DNA of 64,000 nucleotides, from contig NZ_JBHLWO010000001.1 of NCBI RefSeq assembly GCF_042432805.1, forward strand, positions 186,001 through 250,000, written 5' to 3'. Of the stretch, positions 7,890 to 16,495 are shown in pieces. Under the pieces are notes generated by a model. The model was not told the origin of the DNA and did not search any database. It saw nothing but the letters and a program-made list of their open reading frames with translations. The stretch is from Olivibacter oleidegradans. GTDB taxonomy: Bacteria; Bacteroidota; Bacteroidia; Sphingobacteriales; Sphingobacteriaceae. Both the position numbers and the translations under genes were made by a program. The stretch's first letter is position 1. Each line of letters begins with the position of its first letter.

Positions 7890-9146
7890 TTAGGGATATC
7901 TAAAGCTTGCGTTGAGATTTGAACTATTCATTGTCAACATTTTATAACGCTTCAGTGCCTGTATATAATAATAATCAGCATAAGGCAATGGCACATCCAC
8001 TTCAGCCATAACGGGAATATAGCCTGCGCCATGCATTAAGATAAAACCGCCATTAGCTCCCAAAAGCGCAGTATATTCGGGAGATGCCAAGGTTTCGAGC
8101 ATTGCTTCACCGGCTTTGAAGTATGTTTTACCGTTGTTGGTACTATAGCCACTTAACTCCAAAAAAGCGGCCGACATAATTGCTGCGGCAGAGGCATCTC
8201 TATAAGTATTAGGAATATCCGGGGCATTAAAATCCCAATATGGCACTTTATCTTTTGGTAAGTTTGGCTCATTCAGGATGTACTCTGCAATATGTTCGGC
8301 ATAGTTCAAATAGGTTGGATTGCTTGTTTCCCTATAGAGTACGGTAAAACCATATAATGCCCAAGCCTGCCCCCTTGCCCAGCAAGACTCGTCGTTGTAG
8401 CCCTGCGCATTGCGTTTATGTTTAACCTTCCCGGTTTTGGTATCAAAAGTCACAATCTGACAGGTGCTGTAATCGGGCCGTATATGATTTTTCCAAATCG
8501 TCTCGGCCTCGTTGCATGCAGCTTTATAATAAGCGGAATCACCGGTAGCATGCGTAGCCCAGAACAGCAGTTCCAGATTCATGAGATGATCGATGACAAC
8601 AACAAATTCTTTATCATTTTGTCTAGTATCCCAAGAACGAATGGCTTTCACTTTAGCGTTATATCTTTTCATCAGCGTTTTGGCACTGGCTACAAGTGTT
8701 TTTTGATAAGATACCTGTGGATCTATTTTCATCGCTGTACCGAAACTATTGTACATGATGGCCCCGAGGTCAGCCAATTTATCATTTGTCTGCTGTTTAG
8801 CTAAGAGCTTTAACGTTCGCCGCGCTTCTTTGAGTAAGACACTATCATTAGTTTCTTCAAAAAGGGCCCACAATGTTCCGGGATAAAAACCACTTGTCCA
8901 CCAATCTGAACCGCTCGTTTCGAGGAAATTATTTGCCTTAACGTAAGTTTTTGGCAATTTATCTTCCGGCAACTCTTCCATGAGTAGCTTGTACTGTGTA
9001 CTTGCATGTTTGAAGCGTTGTTCAATTGTTTCCGTGAGTGATTTATTCCCCTTTGTCGCGACTTGCTTACCGGTAGAGCAGCCGCCGATCGCAAGAAGAA
9101 ATAGCAGTAGTTGTAAAAGGTTTCTTTTGATTAATTTTCTTATCAT
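7890..9146 (-). CDS. GH88 unsaturated glucuronyl hydrolase, lipoprotein
   Basis: 418 residues from the ATG at 9146. This start gives a lipoprotein signal with lipobox AIGGC (Cys23), so the enzyme is probably membrane-anchored in the periplasm or outer membrane. GH88 enzymes remove the 4,5-unsaturated uronic acid left at non-reducing ends by polysaccharide lyases; it rearranges to 5-keto-4-deoxyuronate, the substrate of KduI. The two catalytic Asp are visible as D116 (ADLGAIMYNSFG) and D176 (VVVIDHLMN), with the family's roughly 60-residue spacing. The tail with SCWARGQAWALYGF and PYADYYYIQALKRYK is typical. It is a paralogue of the GH88 gene at 13786. A longer TTG start at 9188 would spoil the signal peptide. 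Confidence 0.92.
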   Translation of the reverse strand: MIRKLIKRNLLQLLLFLLAIGGCSTGKQVATKGNKSLTETIEQRFKHASTQYKLLMEELPEDKLPKTYVKANNFLETSGSDWWTSGFYPGTLWALFEETNDSVLLKEARRTLKLLAKQQTNDKLADLGAIMYNSFGTAMKIDPQVSYQKTLVASAKTLMKRYNAKVKAIRSWDTRQNDKEFVVVIDHLMNLELLFWATHATGDSAYYKAACNEAETIWKNHIRPDYSTCQIVTFDTKTGKVKHKRNAQGYNDESCWARGQAWALYGFTVLYRETSNPTYLNYAEHIAEYILNEPNLPKDKVPYWDFNAPDIPNTYRDASAAAIMSAAFLELSGYSTNNGKTYFKAGEAMLETLASPEYTALLGANGGFILMHGAGYIPVMAEVDVPLPYADYYYIQALKRYKMLTMNSSNLNASFRYP

Positions 9147-9177
9147 GCTTGAACTCTGTACCGAAATCCCGGATATA

Positions 9178-9212
9178 AAAAAGTGCAACCCTATGATGGG
9201 TTACACTTTTCT
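9178..9212 (-). terminator. Hairpin with U-tract upstream of the GH88 gene
   Basis: On the minus strand AAAAGTGTAACCC pairs with GGGTTGCACTTTT (one mismatch, six-base loop), followed by TTTTTTAT. It lies 220 bases beyond the kduD stop and about 30 bases before the GH88 start. It could terminate kduI-DUF4861-kduD transcripts or act as an attenuator for GH88. Confidence 0.5.
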
Positions 9213-9434
9213 TATAACGTCGTCTTATGCTTTTTGTTGTATGGTTGATTAATCTTCGTTGCAATCATAAAAAAAGATTTTATTAATCAATTTCTTATCA
9301 AATATTTGCTCTTTTATCTTTGAAAGAAAAGAGCAGATAGATTCACTGATGGACCTCTTACCAGGTGTTGCAAGGGAATAGATAAACCGAAGCACCTTGC
9401 CAATAATCAAGCGGAGATGTATAAAAAAATTCTT

Positions 9435-10205
9435 TTACCGCCCCATCCAACCACCATCTACGGTCAAAATCGTACCATGAACATAGTCGGCCGCTTTAGA
9501 GGCCAGAAATACAGTCGGTCCCTTAAAATCATCGGGGTCACCCCACCTTCCTGCGGGGATTCGCGCCAGAATAGATTGGCTTCTTTCTTCATCAGCCCGA
9601 AGTGCTGATGTATTATCCGTTGCGATATAACCGGGTGCTATCGCGTTGACATTGACGCCACTACCGGCCCATTCATTAGCAAAAGCTTTGGTCAATTGTC
9701 CGACAGCACCTTTTGACGCTGCGTAACCGGGCACGTTAATTCCTCCCTGAAAAGTCAGAAGCGAGGCTGTAAATATAATTTTTCCGCTTCCTCTTTGGAC
9801 CATATCCTTTCCGAATTCACGTGTAATAATAAACTGGGCAGTTTGATTAATGGCTATAATTTCGTCCCAGTATTCATCGGGATGCTCTGCGGCCGGTTTT
9901 CTAAGGATATTACCTGCATTGTTCACAAGGATGTCAATACTTTCGTGATCAGCTTTAACCTTCGCTATGAATTGATAAATGGCATTCCGATTTGAAAAAT
10001 CACACTGATAGGCATAAAATTTACGACCCAGGGCTGTCACCTCTTTTGCGACCGTACTGTCGGATAATTCAAGGGTCGCCGATACACCGATAATGTCTGC
10101 ACCGGCTTCCGCCAATGCTATAGCCATTGCCTTACCGATCCCCCTTTTGCAGCCTGAAACCAAGGCAAGTTTCCCTTTAAGATCAAATTTATTGAGTATA
10201 GACAT
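9435..10205 (-). CDS. kduD: 2-dehydro-3-deoxy-D-gluconate 5-dehydrogenase (SDR)
   Basis: 256 residues, short-chain dehydrogenase. KduD reduces 2,5-diketo-3-deoxygluconate (DKII) to 2-keto-3-deoxygluconate with NAD(P)H in uronate catabolism. The nucleotide motif SGCKRGIG is at 17-24, followed by NNAGNILRK, the catalytic S148 and Y161-x-x-x-K165 (YAASK), and the C-terminal ILTVDGGWMGR. The N-terminus NKFDLKGKLALVSG is characteristic of KduD. It lies five bases from the DUF4861-like gene and downstream of kduI, so the three form an operon. This context supports KduD over a generic SDR. Confidence 0.93.
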   Translation of the reverse strand: MSILNKFDLKGKLALVSGCKRGIGKAMAIALAEAGADIIGVSATLELSDSTVAKEVTALGRKFYAYQCDFSNRNAIYQFIAKVKADHESIDILVNNAGNILRKPAAEHPDEYWDEIIAINQTAQFIITREFGKDMVQRGSGKIIFTASLLTFQGGINVPGYAASKGAVGQLTKAFANEWAGSGVNVNAIAPGYIATDNTSALRADEERSQSILARIPAGRWGDPDDFKGPTVFLASKAADYVHGTILTVDGGWMGR

Positions 10206-10209
10206 ATTT

Positions 10210-11352
10210 TTATTTTATTGAAATGCTTAACGGATTATTTACTTTTTCTTTATAGGATGTTAAATATTGTTCCCATTCATTCGCATTGTGAATCTTTCCT
10301 GCCTTATCCCAAGCGCCGCCGTTGTAATAAACCAAAGGTTGGTCGGCAATCGCACTAAAATGTGCCAGCAATTGACCTTCATTTTCGGTGATTTCAGGTA
10401 GATCCGTTTGCCCGAGCACCGCTATGCCCAAGGTTCCATCTTCGCCATGAGGAGGTTCCCAATAGGCTGCGATACCTTTGCTCAGGTTTTTTATAATCTT
10501 CCCCCCTTCTTCCTGACGAAGCACTATACCTGCCACTAGCGGAAGCTTCCCACCGCCCTCGAAATGATAAAGTAGCTCCACTCTATTCAATTGTGAACCA
10601 GCATCTAAGGTAATTGTTTTAGTAAGAGACACGACACGATCGTTCACTTGCCAAGGTTCATAACTTAGCCGAAAGGTAGTGCGCAACGGGCCGTTGTCCA
10701 GCACTTCATGCTTACGGTAATGCTTTGAATAAATTATTTTATCGGCTGCATAGGGAGCTATATCACCGGCACCTAAGGTCATACCAACGGAATAATAATC
10801 CAATCCACCGCCATGATCTTTATGGTAGTCGCCGGTTTTATACCACTCATCGACAACTAATTTTTCCGTTCGCTTCGCCCAAATATCAAGCCCCTGTGCA
10901 TCATCCGGCCTTCCTTCTAAGGCTTTACCATACATCCGGAAAGCGATTCTGTCATTTTCCCACGCGAAATCATCGTATCGTTCCGGTACGTAGCGGGCAA
11001 ATGTCTTTGCCGTGACCGCGGCGGGCTCCCCCGACACGGCATGGAGTCTGACTTCACTGTTTGCAGGGATCGCTATCCAGATCAACACATTTACAATACT
11101 ATCGCTGCCCTTTTTCTCCAACTGATAAGCATATTCCTTGCCTTTCTCATCAACCAGTTTGAAGCGTTTAGGTGCAGAATGGATATTGTATACCTTTAAA
11201 AATTCCCGGTAAGGGATGCTGGCCAATTCCTCACGATCAACTGCTAAAGTGTTAGCTATTACCAGCTGTTTTCCTACTTTATCTTTATTATTACAGGAAA
11301 GTAGGCCGACCATCATTATAACAAACGCCAGCCATTTATTTTTCTTGTCCAT
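10210..11352 (-). CDS. DUF4861-like lipoprotein of uronate-utilisation loci
   Basis: 380 residues from the ATG at 11352. The signal peptide ends in the lipobox GLLSC, so the protein is anchored in the envelope. The body is beta-rich with conserved-looking segments such as DHGGGLDYYSVGMTLGAGDIAPY and PLVYYNGGAWDKAG. It resembles DUF4861 proteins that occur beside kduI/kduD. No catalytic activity is established for them that I can cite; a role in binding or processing oligouronides is inference from context. An alternative ATG at 11373 would add seven residues. It fits between kduI (stop 11377) and kduD (start 10205) with almost no gaps. Confidence 0.75.
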   Translation of the reverse strand: MDKKNKWLAFVIMMVGLLSCNNKDKVGKQLVIANTLAVDREELASIPYREFLKVYNIHSAPKRFKLVDEKGKEYAYQLEKKGSDSIVNVLIWIAIPANSEVRLHAVSGEPAAVTAKTFARYVPERYDDFAWENDRIAFRMYGKALEGRPDDAQGLDIWAKRTEKLVVDEWYKTGDYHKDHGGGLDYYSVGMTLGAGDIAPYAADKIIYSKHYRKHEVLDNGPLRTTFRLSYEPWQVNDRVVSLTKTITLDAGSQLNRVELLYHFEGGGKLPLVAGIVLRQEEGGKIIKNLSKGIAAYWEPPHGEDGTLGIAVLGQTDLPEITENEGQLLAHFSAIADQPLVYYNGGAWDKAGKIHNANEWEQYLTSYKEKVNNPLSISIK

Positions 11353-11376
11353 CTTTAATCGGATAACCTGCATGTA

Positions 11377-12219
11377 CTACCTAAGTTCTGTAATGGCACA
11401 TCCATCCATATCTCCATAATCCATATTTTCGCCCGCCATTCCCCATATAAAGGTGTAATTAGATGTAGCTGCTCCGGCATGTACCGACCAAGGTGGTGAT
11501 ATGACGGCCTGTTCATTCTGCATCCATATATGTCTGGTTTCTTGCGGTTGTCCCATAAAATGGCAAACCGCCTGACCTTGTGGGACCTCGAAATAACAAT
11601 ACACTTCCATACGTCTATCGTGCGTATGTGCAGGCATTGTATTCCAAACACTACCGGTTTTAAGCTCGGTCATTCCCATTTGAAGTTGACATGTCTCCAC
11701 CACACTTGACACCAATAATTTATTTATAACTCGATGGTTCGCTGTTTCCAAACTTCCCAATTCGACTATTTCGGCATCCGCCTTCGTCACTTTCTTGGTA
11801 GGATAGGCATGATGTGCCGGAGCCGAGTTTATGTAGAATTTAGCCGGGTTATTTTGGTCTTTACTAGCAAAAATCACCTCCTTCTTTCCTTTTCCAATAT
11901 ACAATGCCTCCTTGAAGCCAATATCAAATGATTCACCATCTACTTTAACAATACCGGCACCACCTATATTAATTAATCCAAGTTCTCTCCGTTCCAAAAA
12001 GTAAGGTGCTTTCAATGGATCGATGGTTTCTAAAACTACCTCCTGTGCAATAGGCATGACACCGCCAGCAATATATCGGTCGTAATGGGTATATACCAAC
12101 GTGATTTTGTTTTCTTCAAATAATCTTTCAATTAAGAAATTACTTCTCAAGGCCTCCGTGTCCATGCCTTTCGTTTCGGTTGGACTCGAAGCATAACGGG
12201 TTTCATACGTAGTGCTCAT
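11377..12219 (-). CDS. kduI: 5-dehydro-4-deoxy-D-glucuronate isomerase
   Basis: 280 residues, full length. KduI isomerises 5-keto-4-deoxyuronate (DKI) to DKII, the step before KduD. The cupin metal site is visible: H198 and H200 in MPAHTHDRRMEVY, E205, and H247 in SPPWSVHAG, the residues known as zinc ligands in this family. The N-terminal RYASSPTETKGMDTEALR and the RRELGLINIGGAG segment are typical. First gene of kduI-DUF4861-kduD. A LacI-type palindrome lies 73 bases upstream, so repression by the adjacent LacI protein is likely. Confidence 0.96.
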   Translation of the reverse strand: MSTTYETRYASSPTETKGMDTEALRSNFLIERLFEENKITLVYTHYDRYIAGGVMPIAQEVVLETIDPLKAPYFLERRELGLINIGGAGIVKVDGESFDIGFKEALYIGKGKKEVIFASKDQNNPAKFYINSAPAHHAYPTKKVTKADAEIVELGSLETANHRVINKLLVSSVVETCQLQMGMTELKTGSVWNTMPAHTHDRRMEVYCYFEVPQGQAVCHFMGQPQETRHIWMQNEQAVISPPWSVHAGAATSNYTFIWGMAGENMDYGDMDGCAITELR

Positions 12220-12291
12220 TATTTCAGTTTTTATTTTTTTACTAACTAATTGGCGTTTTATTGGGCTAATATAAAAGAAAGTCAGGAAAGG

Positions 12292-12305
12292 CGCAAACGT
12301 TTACA
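12292..12305. promoter_or_regulatory. LacI-family operator candidate before kduI
   Basis: CGCAAACGTTTACA is a CG-centred palindrome (5 of 7 positions symmetric) with the AAACGTTT core typical of LacI-family operators. It lies 73 bases upstream of kduI and a few kb from a lacI-type gene. A second related site is at 15039. Confidence 0.55.
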
Positions 12306-12376
12306 TTGGTTAATATGGTCAAGTAGCTTAGCATATATGCAGTGGTCTAGTTGATTGGAGTAATCCGTTTGATGTT

Positions 12377-13729
12377 TTATTCTTTCACGTACAGTTTTAA
12401 CACACGTATGGCATTATCATATGGATCTTTTTCAGGTAATGAAATCGTAACTCCCTTGTTTCCATCACTCTTTACATTTCTCATCTCTCCCGTTTCTACC
12501 AATTGACAGTTCTGAATCTTATCTTTAGCTATAGCAAGCTTTAAGGTGTTATCAGGAAGTTCATCCAGTATATGCGCATAGATAATTTGGCCACCTTCTA
12601 TTCTCTTTTGAGTAAGAACGACTCCCTTGTTTGTTGGTACGTCACGAAGCGGTTGCGTGGCATATACTGCTTCACCGTGAGTAAGCATCCATGCCCCCAT
12701 TTCCCGTAACCGTCTAATGGCCGGAGGCGGAAGCGTACCGTCCGGTTTAGGGCCAATATTAAGTAAATAATTTCCTCCCTTACTTGCATTACTTACCAAG
12801 TAACGTAACATTTGTCCGGATGATTTCCAGTTAAAATCCTTACTATGCCATGCCCAGGTATGATTCATGGTTGCAGGCGTTTGCCACGGTTTATCGAGCA
12901 ATTGTTTGGGATAGGCATTATCCATCATCTCCAAAAAATCGATCTCGTTTCCGGGGTCATGCATGGCTATACGTCCATTGATCAAACATTTACTGCTTAA
13001 TTTTCGAACTAAATGAATCAGCTCATCTCTTCGGGCAGGTGTAATCAATTCCTTCGCCTCCTCGTCCCAAGTATCAAACCACAATAAATCAGGGTCATAG
13101 CGTTCGATTAATTCCTGAACTTGCGGCAGGCTCTTCTCTTTCCAATATTTTTCGAAATCACGGCTTTTTCTTGCGGGTTTCCAGTAAGGAATAGCGCCAT
13201 TGGGATGTTCCCAATCCTGCCAATGCGAATAGTAAAAGCCATATTTCAAACCGTATTTTTTACAGGCATCTACAAGCTCTCCTAAAATATCCCGGCCCCT
13301 GAGCGGTGTAGCCGCTATATCGTAATTTGAGACATTTGAGTCCCATAATGCAAACCCATCATGGTGCTTGGCAGTTATCACAAAATACTTCATCCCTGCG
13401 TTCTTCGCTTCCTTAATCCATTCATCTGCATTGAAACGACTTGGGTTAAATTTTTCGACTAAGGCTTGGTATTCGTTATTGGGAATCTCTAAACGTTGCT
13501 GTATCCATTCGGCATACCAGCTTTTTCCGTTTGCAAGTGCTGTATCCGGCATTGTTCTTCCATTGTAGGTACCACCCAATATGCTGTAAAGCCCCCAATG
13601 GACAAACATACCGAACCTTGCTTCTTTAAACCAGCTAATTTTCTCGACTTCTTTTCTCGATACCTCTTGCGCAATCACTGAGTAATAAAGGCCAAGTAAG
13701 ACGAGTATCATACTGAAAAATCGTTTCAT
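12377..13729 (-). CDS. GH29 alpha-L-fucosidase
   Basis: 450 residues with a signal peptide (MKRFFSMILVLLGLYYSVIAQ), so periplasmic or secreted. It begins with the GH29 barrel signature WFKEARFGMFVHWGLYS, then the AKHHDGFALWDS loop that binds fucose, and the catalytic nucleophile region YDPDLLWFDTWD with nucleophile D219. GH29 enzymes release terminal alpha-linked L-fucose with retention. It is 56 bases downstream of the second GH88 gene, so the two are probably co-transcribed and act on one glycan carrying both fucose and uronic acid. It is shorter at the C-terminus than fucosidases with extra carbohydrate-binding domains. Confidence 0.93.
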   Translation of the reverse strand: MKRFFSMILVLLGLYYSVIAQEVSRKEVEKISWFKEARFGMFVHWGLYSILGGTYNGRTMPDTALANGKSWYAEWIQQRLEIPNNEYQALVEKFNPSRFNADEWIKEAKNAGMKYFVITAKHHDGFALWDSNVSNYDIAATPLRGRDILGELVDACKKYGLKYGFYYSHWQDWEHPNGAIPYWKPARKSRDFEKYWKEKSLPQVQELIERYDPDLLWFDTWDEEAKELITPARRDELIHLVRKLSSKCLINGRIAMHDPGNEIDFLEMMDNAYPKQLLDKPWQTPATMNHTWAWHSKDFNWKSSGQMLRYLVSNASKGGNYLLNIGPKPDGTLPPPAIRRLREMGAWMLTHGEAVYATQPLRDVPTNKGVVLTQKRIEGGQIIYAHILDELPDNTLKLAIAKDKIQNCQLVETGEMRNVKSDGNKGVTISLPEKDPYDNAIRVLKLYVKE

Positions 13730-13785
13730 CCTTATTAATTTTAACTTACACCATCTCCTAATAACTCACCTGAATTTGGCATGCT

Positions 13786-14979
13786 CTATAAATACCAATC
13801 TTTATAACGTTTAAGCGCTTCCAAAAAATAATAATCTGCATAAATAATTGGTCTATCGATCTCAGAATTTAATGGAAAGGCGCCCGTGCTATGCTGCAGA
13901 AGAAAACCACCATTTTCGCCAAATTTAGATCGGTAAGTATCACTTGCTAAAGAACGCAACATCTGCTCTGCACTTTTCAAATACAAGCGTTTTTTATCCC
14001 CCTCTACATATTGCCCGAGTTCCAACAATGCGGAAGCTATAAGTGCACCGGCAGAGGCATCTCGTTCAGCATAAGGCATGAAAGGCGCATCGAAGTCCCA
14101 GTAGGGGATTTTGTCTTCCGGAAGATTGGGATGATTCAAGATAAAGGCGGCAATGCCTTCTGCTTGTTTCAAATAGGCTTCATTTTTCGTATCTCTGTAC
14201 ATGAGTGTATACCCATAAAGCGCCCAGCCTTGCCCCCTTGCCCAAGCAGAACTATTAGCAGCACCTTGCCAGGTAGCTTTTCTGCGTACCGTTCCATTGT
14301 TTGGGTTATAATCAATTACATGAAAGGAACTGAAATCGGGACGGAAATGATTCTTAAGCGTTGTGTTCGCATGTGTGATCGCGATTTCTTTATATCGCTT
14401 ATCGCCTCCATGATCGCTTACCCAGTTCAGCATTTCGAGGTTCATCATGTTATCAATGATCACGGGACAGTCCCAGAACTTATTTTTATTCCATGATTGA
14501 ATCGCTTGAATTTCGGGTCTATAACGCGTTGCTAAAGAGGCAGCCGATTGAAACAGAATATCCTTATAGGCATTGTCACGCGTGATACGATAGGCATTTC
14601 CGAAGCTACAAAACATCATGAACCCCAGATCATGGTTGCCGGTAAAAGTTTTATTCGGTTCAATCAATTTTAGCGTTCGCAAAGCCTCTTGATGGATAGT
14701 TTCATCTTTTGTTTGCTCATAAATCAACCATAATGATCCCGGATAAAAACCGCTGCACCACCATTGAATGTCGCGCGCGTCGATTTTGCCTGTTTTCGGA
14801 TCCCAATTTTGAGGCAACTTTTCAGATGGTATATTATTGGCGAGCACTTTATATTGTGCTCTTGCAAAATCAAAGTTTGCTTGAATCAGTTCTTTCATGC
14901 TTTTAGTTTGCGCGAAAGACTGTATACCTGATAGCATGATGCTTATAAGTATAAAAACCGGCTTGATTATTTTGGCCAT
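13786..14979 (-). CDS. GH88 unsaturated glucuronyl hydrolase, secreted
   Basis: 397 residues with an ordinary signal peptide ending at SFAQ (residue 24), not a lipobox, unlike its paralogue at 7890. The catalytic Asp pair is D117 (NHDLGFMMFCSFG) and D176 (VIIDNMMNLEML). Also present are SAWARGQGWALYGYTLMYR and the C-terminal ADYYFLEALKRYKDW. It removes unsaturated uronic acid from lyase products. It is the first gene of a probable operon with the GH29 fucosidase and lies just downstream of a LacI-type operator at 15039, next to the lacI-like gene. Two paralogues with different anchoring suggest either different linkage preferences or different locations. Confidence 0.93.
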   Translation of the reverse strand: MAKIIKPVFILISIMLSGIQSFAQTKSMKELIQANFDFARAQYKVLANNIPSEKLPQNWDPKTGKIDARDIQWWCSGFYPGSLWLIYEQTKDETIHQEALRTLKLIEPNKTFTGNHDLGFMMFCSFGNAYRITRDNAYKDILFQSAASLATRYRPEIQAIQSWNKNKFWDCPVIIDNMMNLEMLNWVSDHGGDKRYKEIAITHANTTLKNHFRPDFSSFHVIDYNPNNGTVRRKATWQGAANSSAWARGQGWALYGYTLMYRDTKNEAYLKQAEGIAAFILNHPNLPEDKIPYWDFDAPFMPYAERDASAGALIASALLELGQYVEGDKKRLYLKSAEQMLRSLASDTYRSKFGENGGFLLQHSTGAFPLNSEIDRPIIYADYYFLEALKRYKDWYL

Positions 14980-15038
14980 CGTTATATTGGTTAAGTGTTT
15001 GGATTATGACGGCCAAAATAGTAGAAATAAGTAGTAAT

Positions 15039-15052
15039 TGCAATCGATTACA
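15039..15052. promoter_or_regulatory. LacI-family operator candidate before GH88-GH29
   Basis: TGCAATCGATTACA is a CG-centred palindrome with six of seven positions symmetric, 60 bases before the GH88 start and within 25 bases of the lacI-like stop. A weaker CG-centred site (about 15056-15069, half-site CGTTTGCA) follows with its centre 17 bases away. Confidence 0.6.
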
Positions 15053-15075
15053 TTACACAATCGTTTGCATAAATT

Positions 15076-16110
15076 TCACGTTGTCATTCGCCTCACCAAT
15101 GTTACGGGAACGATTTCTCGCGTATCATTTATAGCCCTTAGGGATTTATCCTTTAACAAGTTCAGCAATTTTTGGGCAACCCGATTTGCCATTTCAACAG
15201 GATGCTGGTCGATTGTTGTTATCGGTGGCGAAATAATAGACGCTCTCGGATCGTTTGAATAACCGACAATCTTCAGTTCATCAGGAATTTTTATCCCTTG
15301 TTCCCGAGCAAACTCGACAGCCGCTAAAGCGGTTGTGTCGTTTGATGCAAAAATGCCGTCAGGTCGCTCCTTACCGACAAATATCTGCCTTAGGCTATTC
15401 CACGCATTTTCCGCCGTAAGTTCTTGATAGAAACACCATTTCCTTTCAAGTTTTATTTTCGCTTTGTCTAAAGCATGTTGAAAACCTTCCGTTCGTTCCT
15501 TATAGATACTACATGACAACGGTCCCGAGATATAAGCAATTTTTGAACAGCCGGTTTCTATCAGATGATTGCCGGCCAACAAACCACCACGATAATCGTC
15601 GCCTTTGATAATATGCGCTGCATAGGTTTTTGTTGGAACCCGATCGTAAAAAATTAAGGGGATGCCCTGTTTAGTGAAACCATCGAAGTGCTTATAATCC
15701 TCTGTGTACAACGCTAACGAAACGACCAAGGCGTCTACTCGTGAAGAGTATAAGGTTGCGGCCAGCTTCTGTTCGATCGATTCGGAATCATTCGACTGGC
15801 AAACCATTAAGCTATATCCCTCTTCCTGCAACCTATTCTGTAAAGCGGTAATAAAAATCGCATGGAAGTACATGGAGATTCTGGGCACAATCATTCCAAT
15901 GATATTAGAGCGCTTATTTCTTAACGACGAGGCCATGCTATTGTGCCGGTAGCCTAATTCCTCTGCCTTATCCTTCACCCGTTTCCGTGTTGCTTCACTT
16001 ATTCGAGGATTATCATTTAATGCTCTCGAAACGGTTGCAGCCGAAACGTTCAAGGCCTCTGCTATATCAACAATGCTAATTTCGGACTTATCCGGTTTAT
16101 GTTCTCTCAT
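15076..16110 (-). CDS. LacI-family transcriptional regulator
   Basis: 344 residues from the ATG at 16110 (MREHKPDKSEISIVD). The N-terminal helix-turn-helix and hinge helix are intact (VDIAEALNVSAATVSRALND, then RVKDKAEELGYRHNSMASSLR), followed by a periplasmic-binding-protein-like effector domain (SNIIGMIVPRISMYFHAIF to PITTIDQHPVEMANRVAQ). Such proteins usually bind a sugar or sugar acid and leave the operator. Position at the head of the GH88-GH29-kduI-kduD island and two nearby palindromes make it the likely local repressor, with a uronate or unsaturated oligosaccharide derivative as the probable inducer (inference). Confidence 0.93.
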   Translation of the reverse strand: MREHKPDKSEISIVDIAEALNVSAATVSRALNDNPRISEATRKRVKDKAEELGYRHNSMASSLRNKRSNIIGMIVPRISMYFHAIFITALQNRLQEEGYSLMVCQSNDSESIEQKLAATLYSSRVDALVVSLALYTEDYKHFDGFTKQGIPLIFYDRVPTKTYAAHIIKGDDYRGGLLAGNHLIETGCSKIAYISGPLSCSIYKERTEGFQHALDKAKIKLERKWCFYQELTAENAWNSLRQIFVGKERPDGIFASNDTTALAAVEFAREQGIKIPDELKIVGYSNDPRASIISPPITTIDQHPVEMANRVAQKLLNLLKDKSLRAINDTREIVPVTLVRRMTT

Positions 16111-16138
16111 AAAACCCAAACATGGAGTCTACATTTAG

Positions 16139-16495
16139 TTAATATTGGCCAGTACTTAATAAAACGAGCGTGCAGGCATAAACAGGTTCAATTCCATTGG
16201 TTTTCGCCAATGCAGCAAGCTCATCGTTTTCTGTACCTGGGTTAAATATAATACGTTTAGGCTTAGTTTTCATAAGATAATCATAATATTGTCCTTGCAG
16301 TTTCGGCCCAATATAAAGGGTGACGGTATGAATATCGTGTAAAGGCTCTCCGGGCGGGACAATATCTACTCCTGCTACTGCGCCCTTTTTGATTCCCACA
16401 TTAACAATTTCATGGCCAGCTGCCACCAAGCGATTCGCGGCTAAATAAGCATATCGCGCCGGGTTAGTAGTAGCTCCTAATATAAGGGTTTTCAT
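16139..16495 (-). CDS. CoA-binding domain protein (CoA_binding_2 type)
   Basis: 118 residues, a single Rossmann-like domain. It starts MKTLILGATTNPARYAYLAANRL, the CoA-binding signature, and continues with GHEIVNVGIKKG, YIGPKLQGQYYDYL and IIFNPGTENDELAALA. Related small proteins (YccU-like) bind CoA; their cellular role is not established. The stop is 29 bases before the lacI-like ATG on the same strand, so co-transcription with lacI is possible. The upstream 180 bases are a word-repeat tail. Confidence 0.85.
   Translation of the reverse strand: MKTLILGATTNPARYAYLAANRLVAAGHEIVNVGIKKGAVAGVDIVPPGEPLHDIHTVTLYIGPKLQGQYYDYLMKTKPKRIIFNPGTENDELAALAKTNGIEPVYACTLVLLSTGQY

Noticed and set aside
8418..8804. 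128-residue plus-strand frame inside the GH88 lipoprotein gene
   Set aside because: Antisense shadow of a well-conserved enzyme.
14011..14496. Long antisense frame in the GH88 gene
   Set aside because: The sense frame has intact GH88 motifs and a signal peptide; the antisense frame has none.
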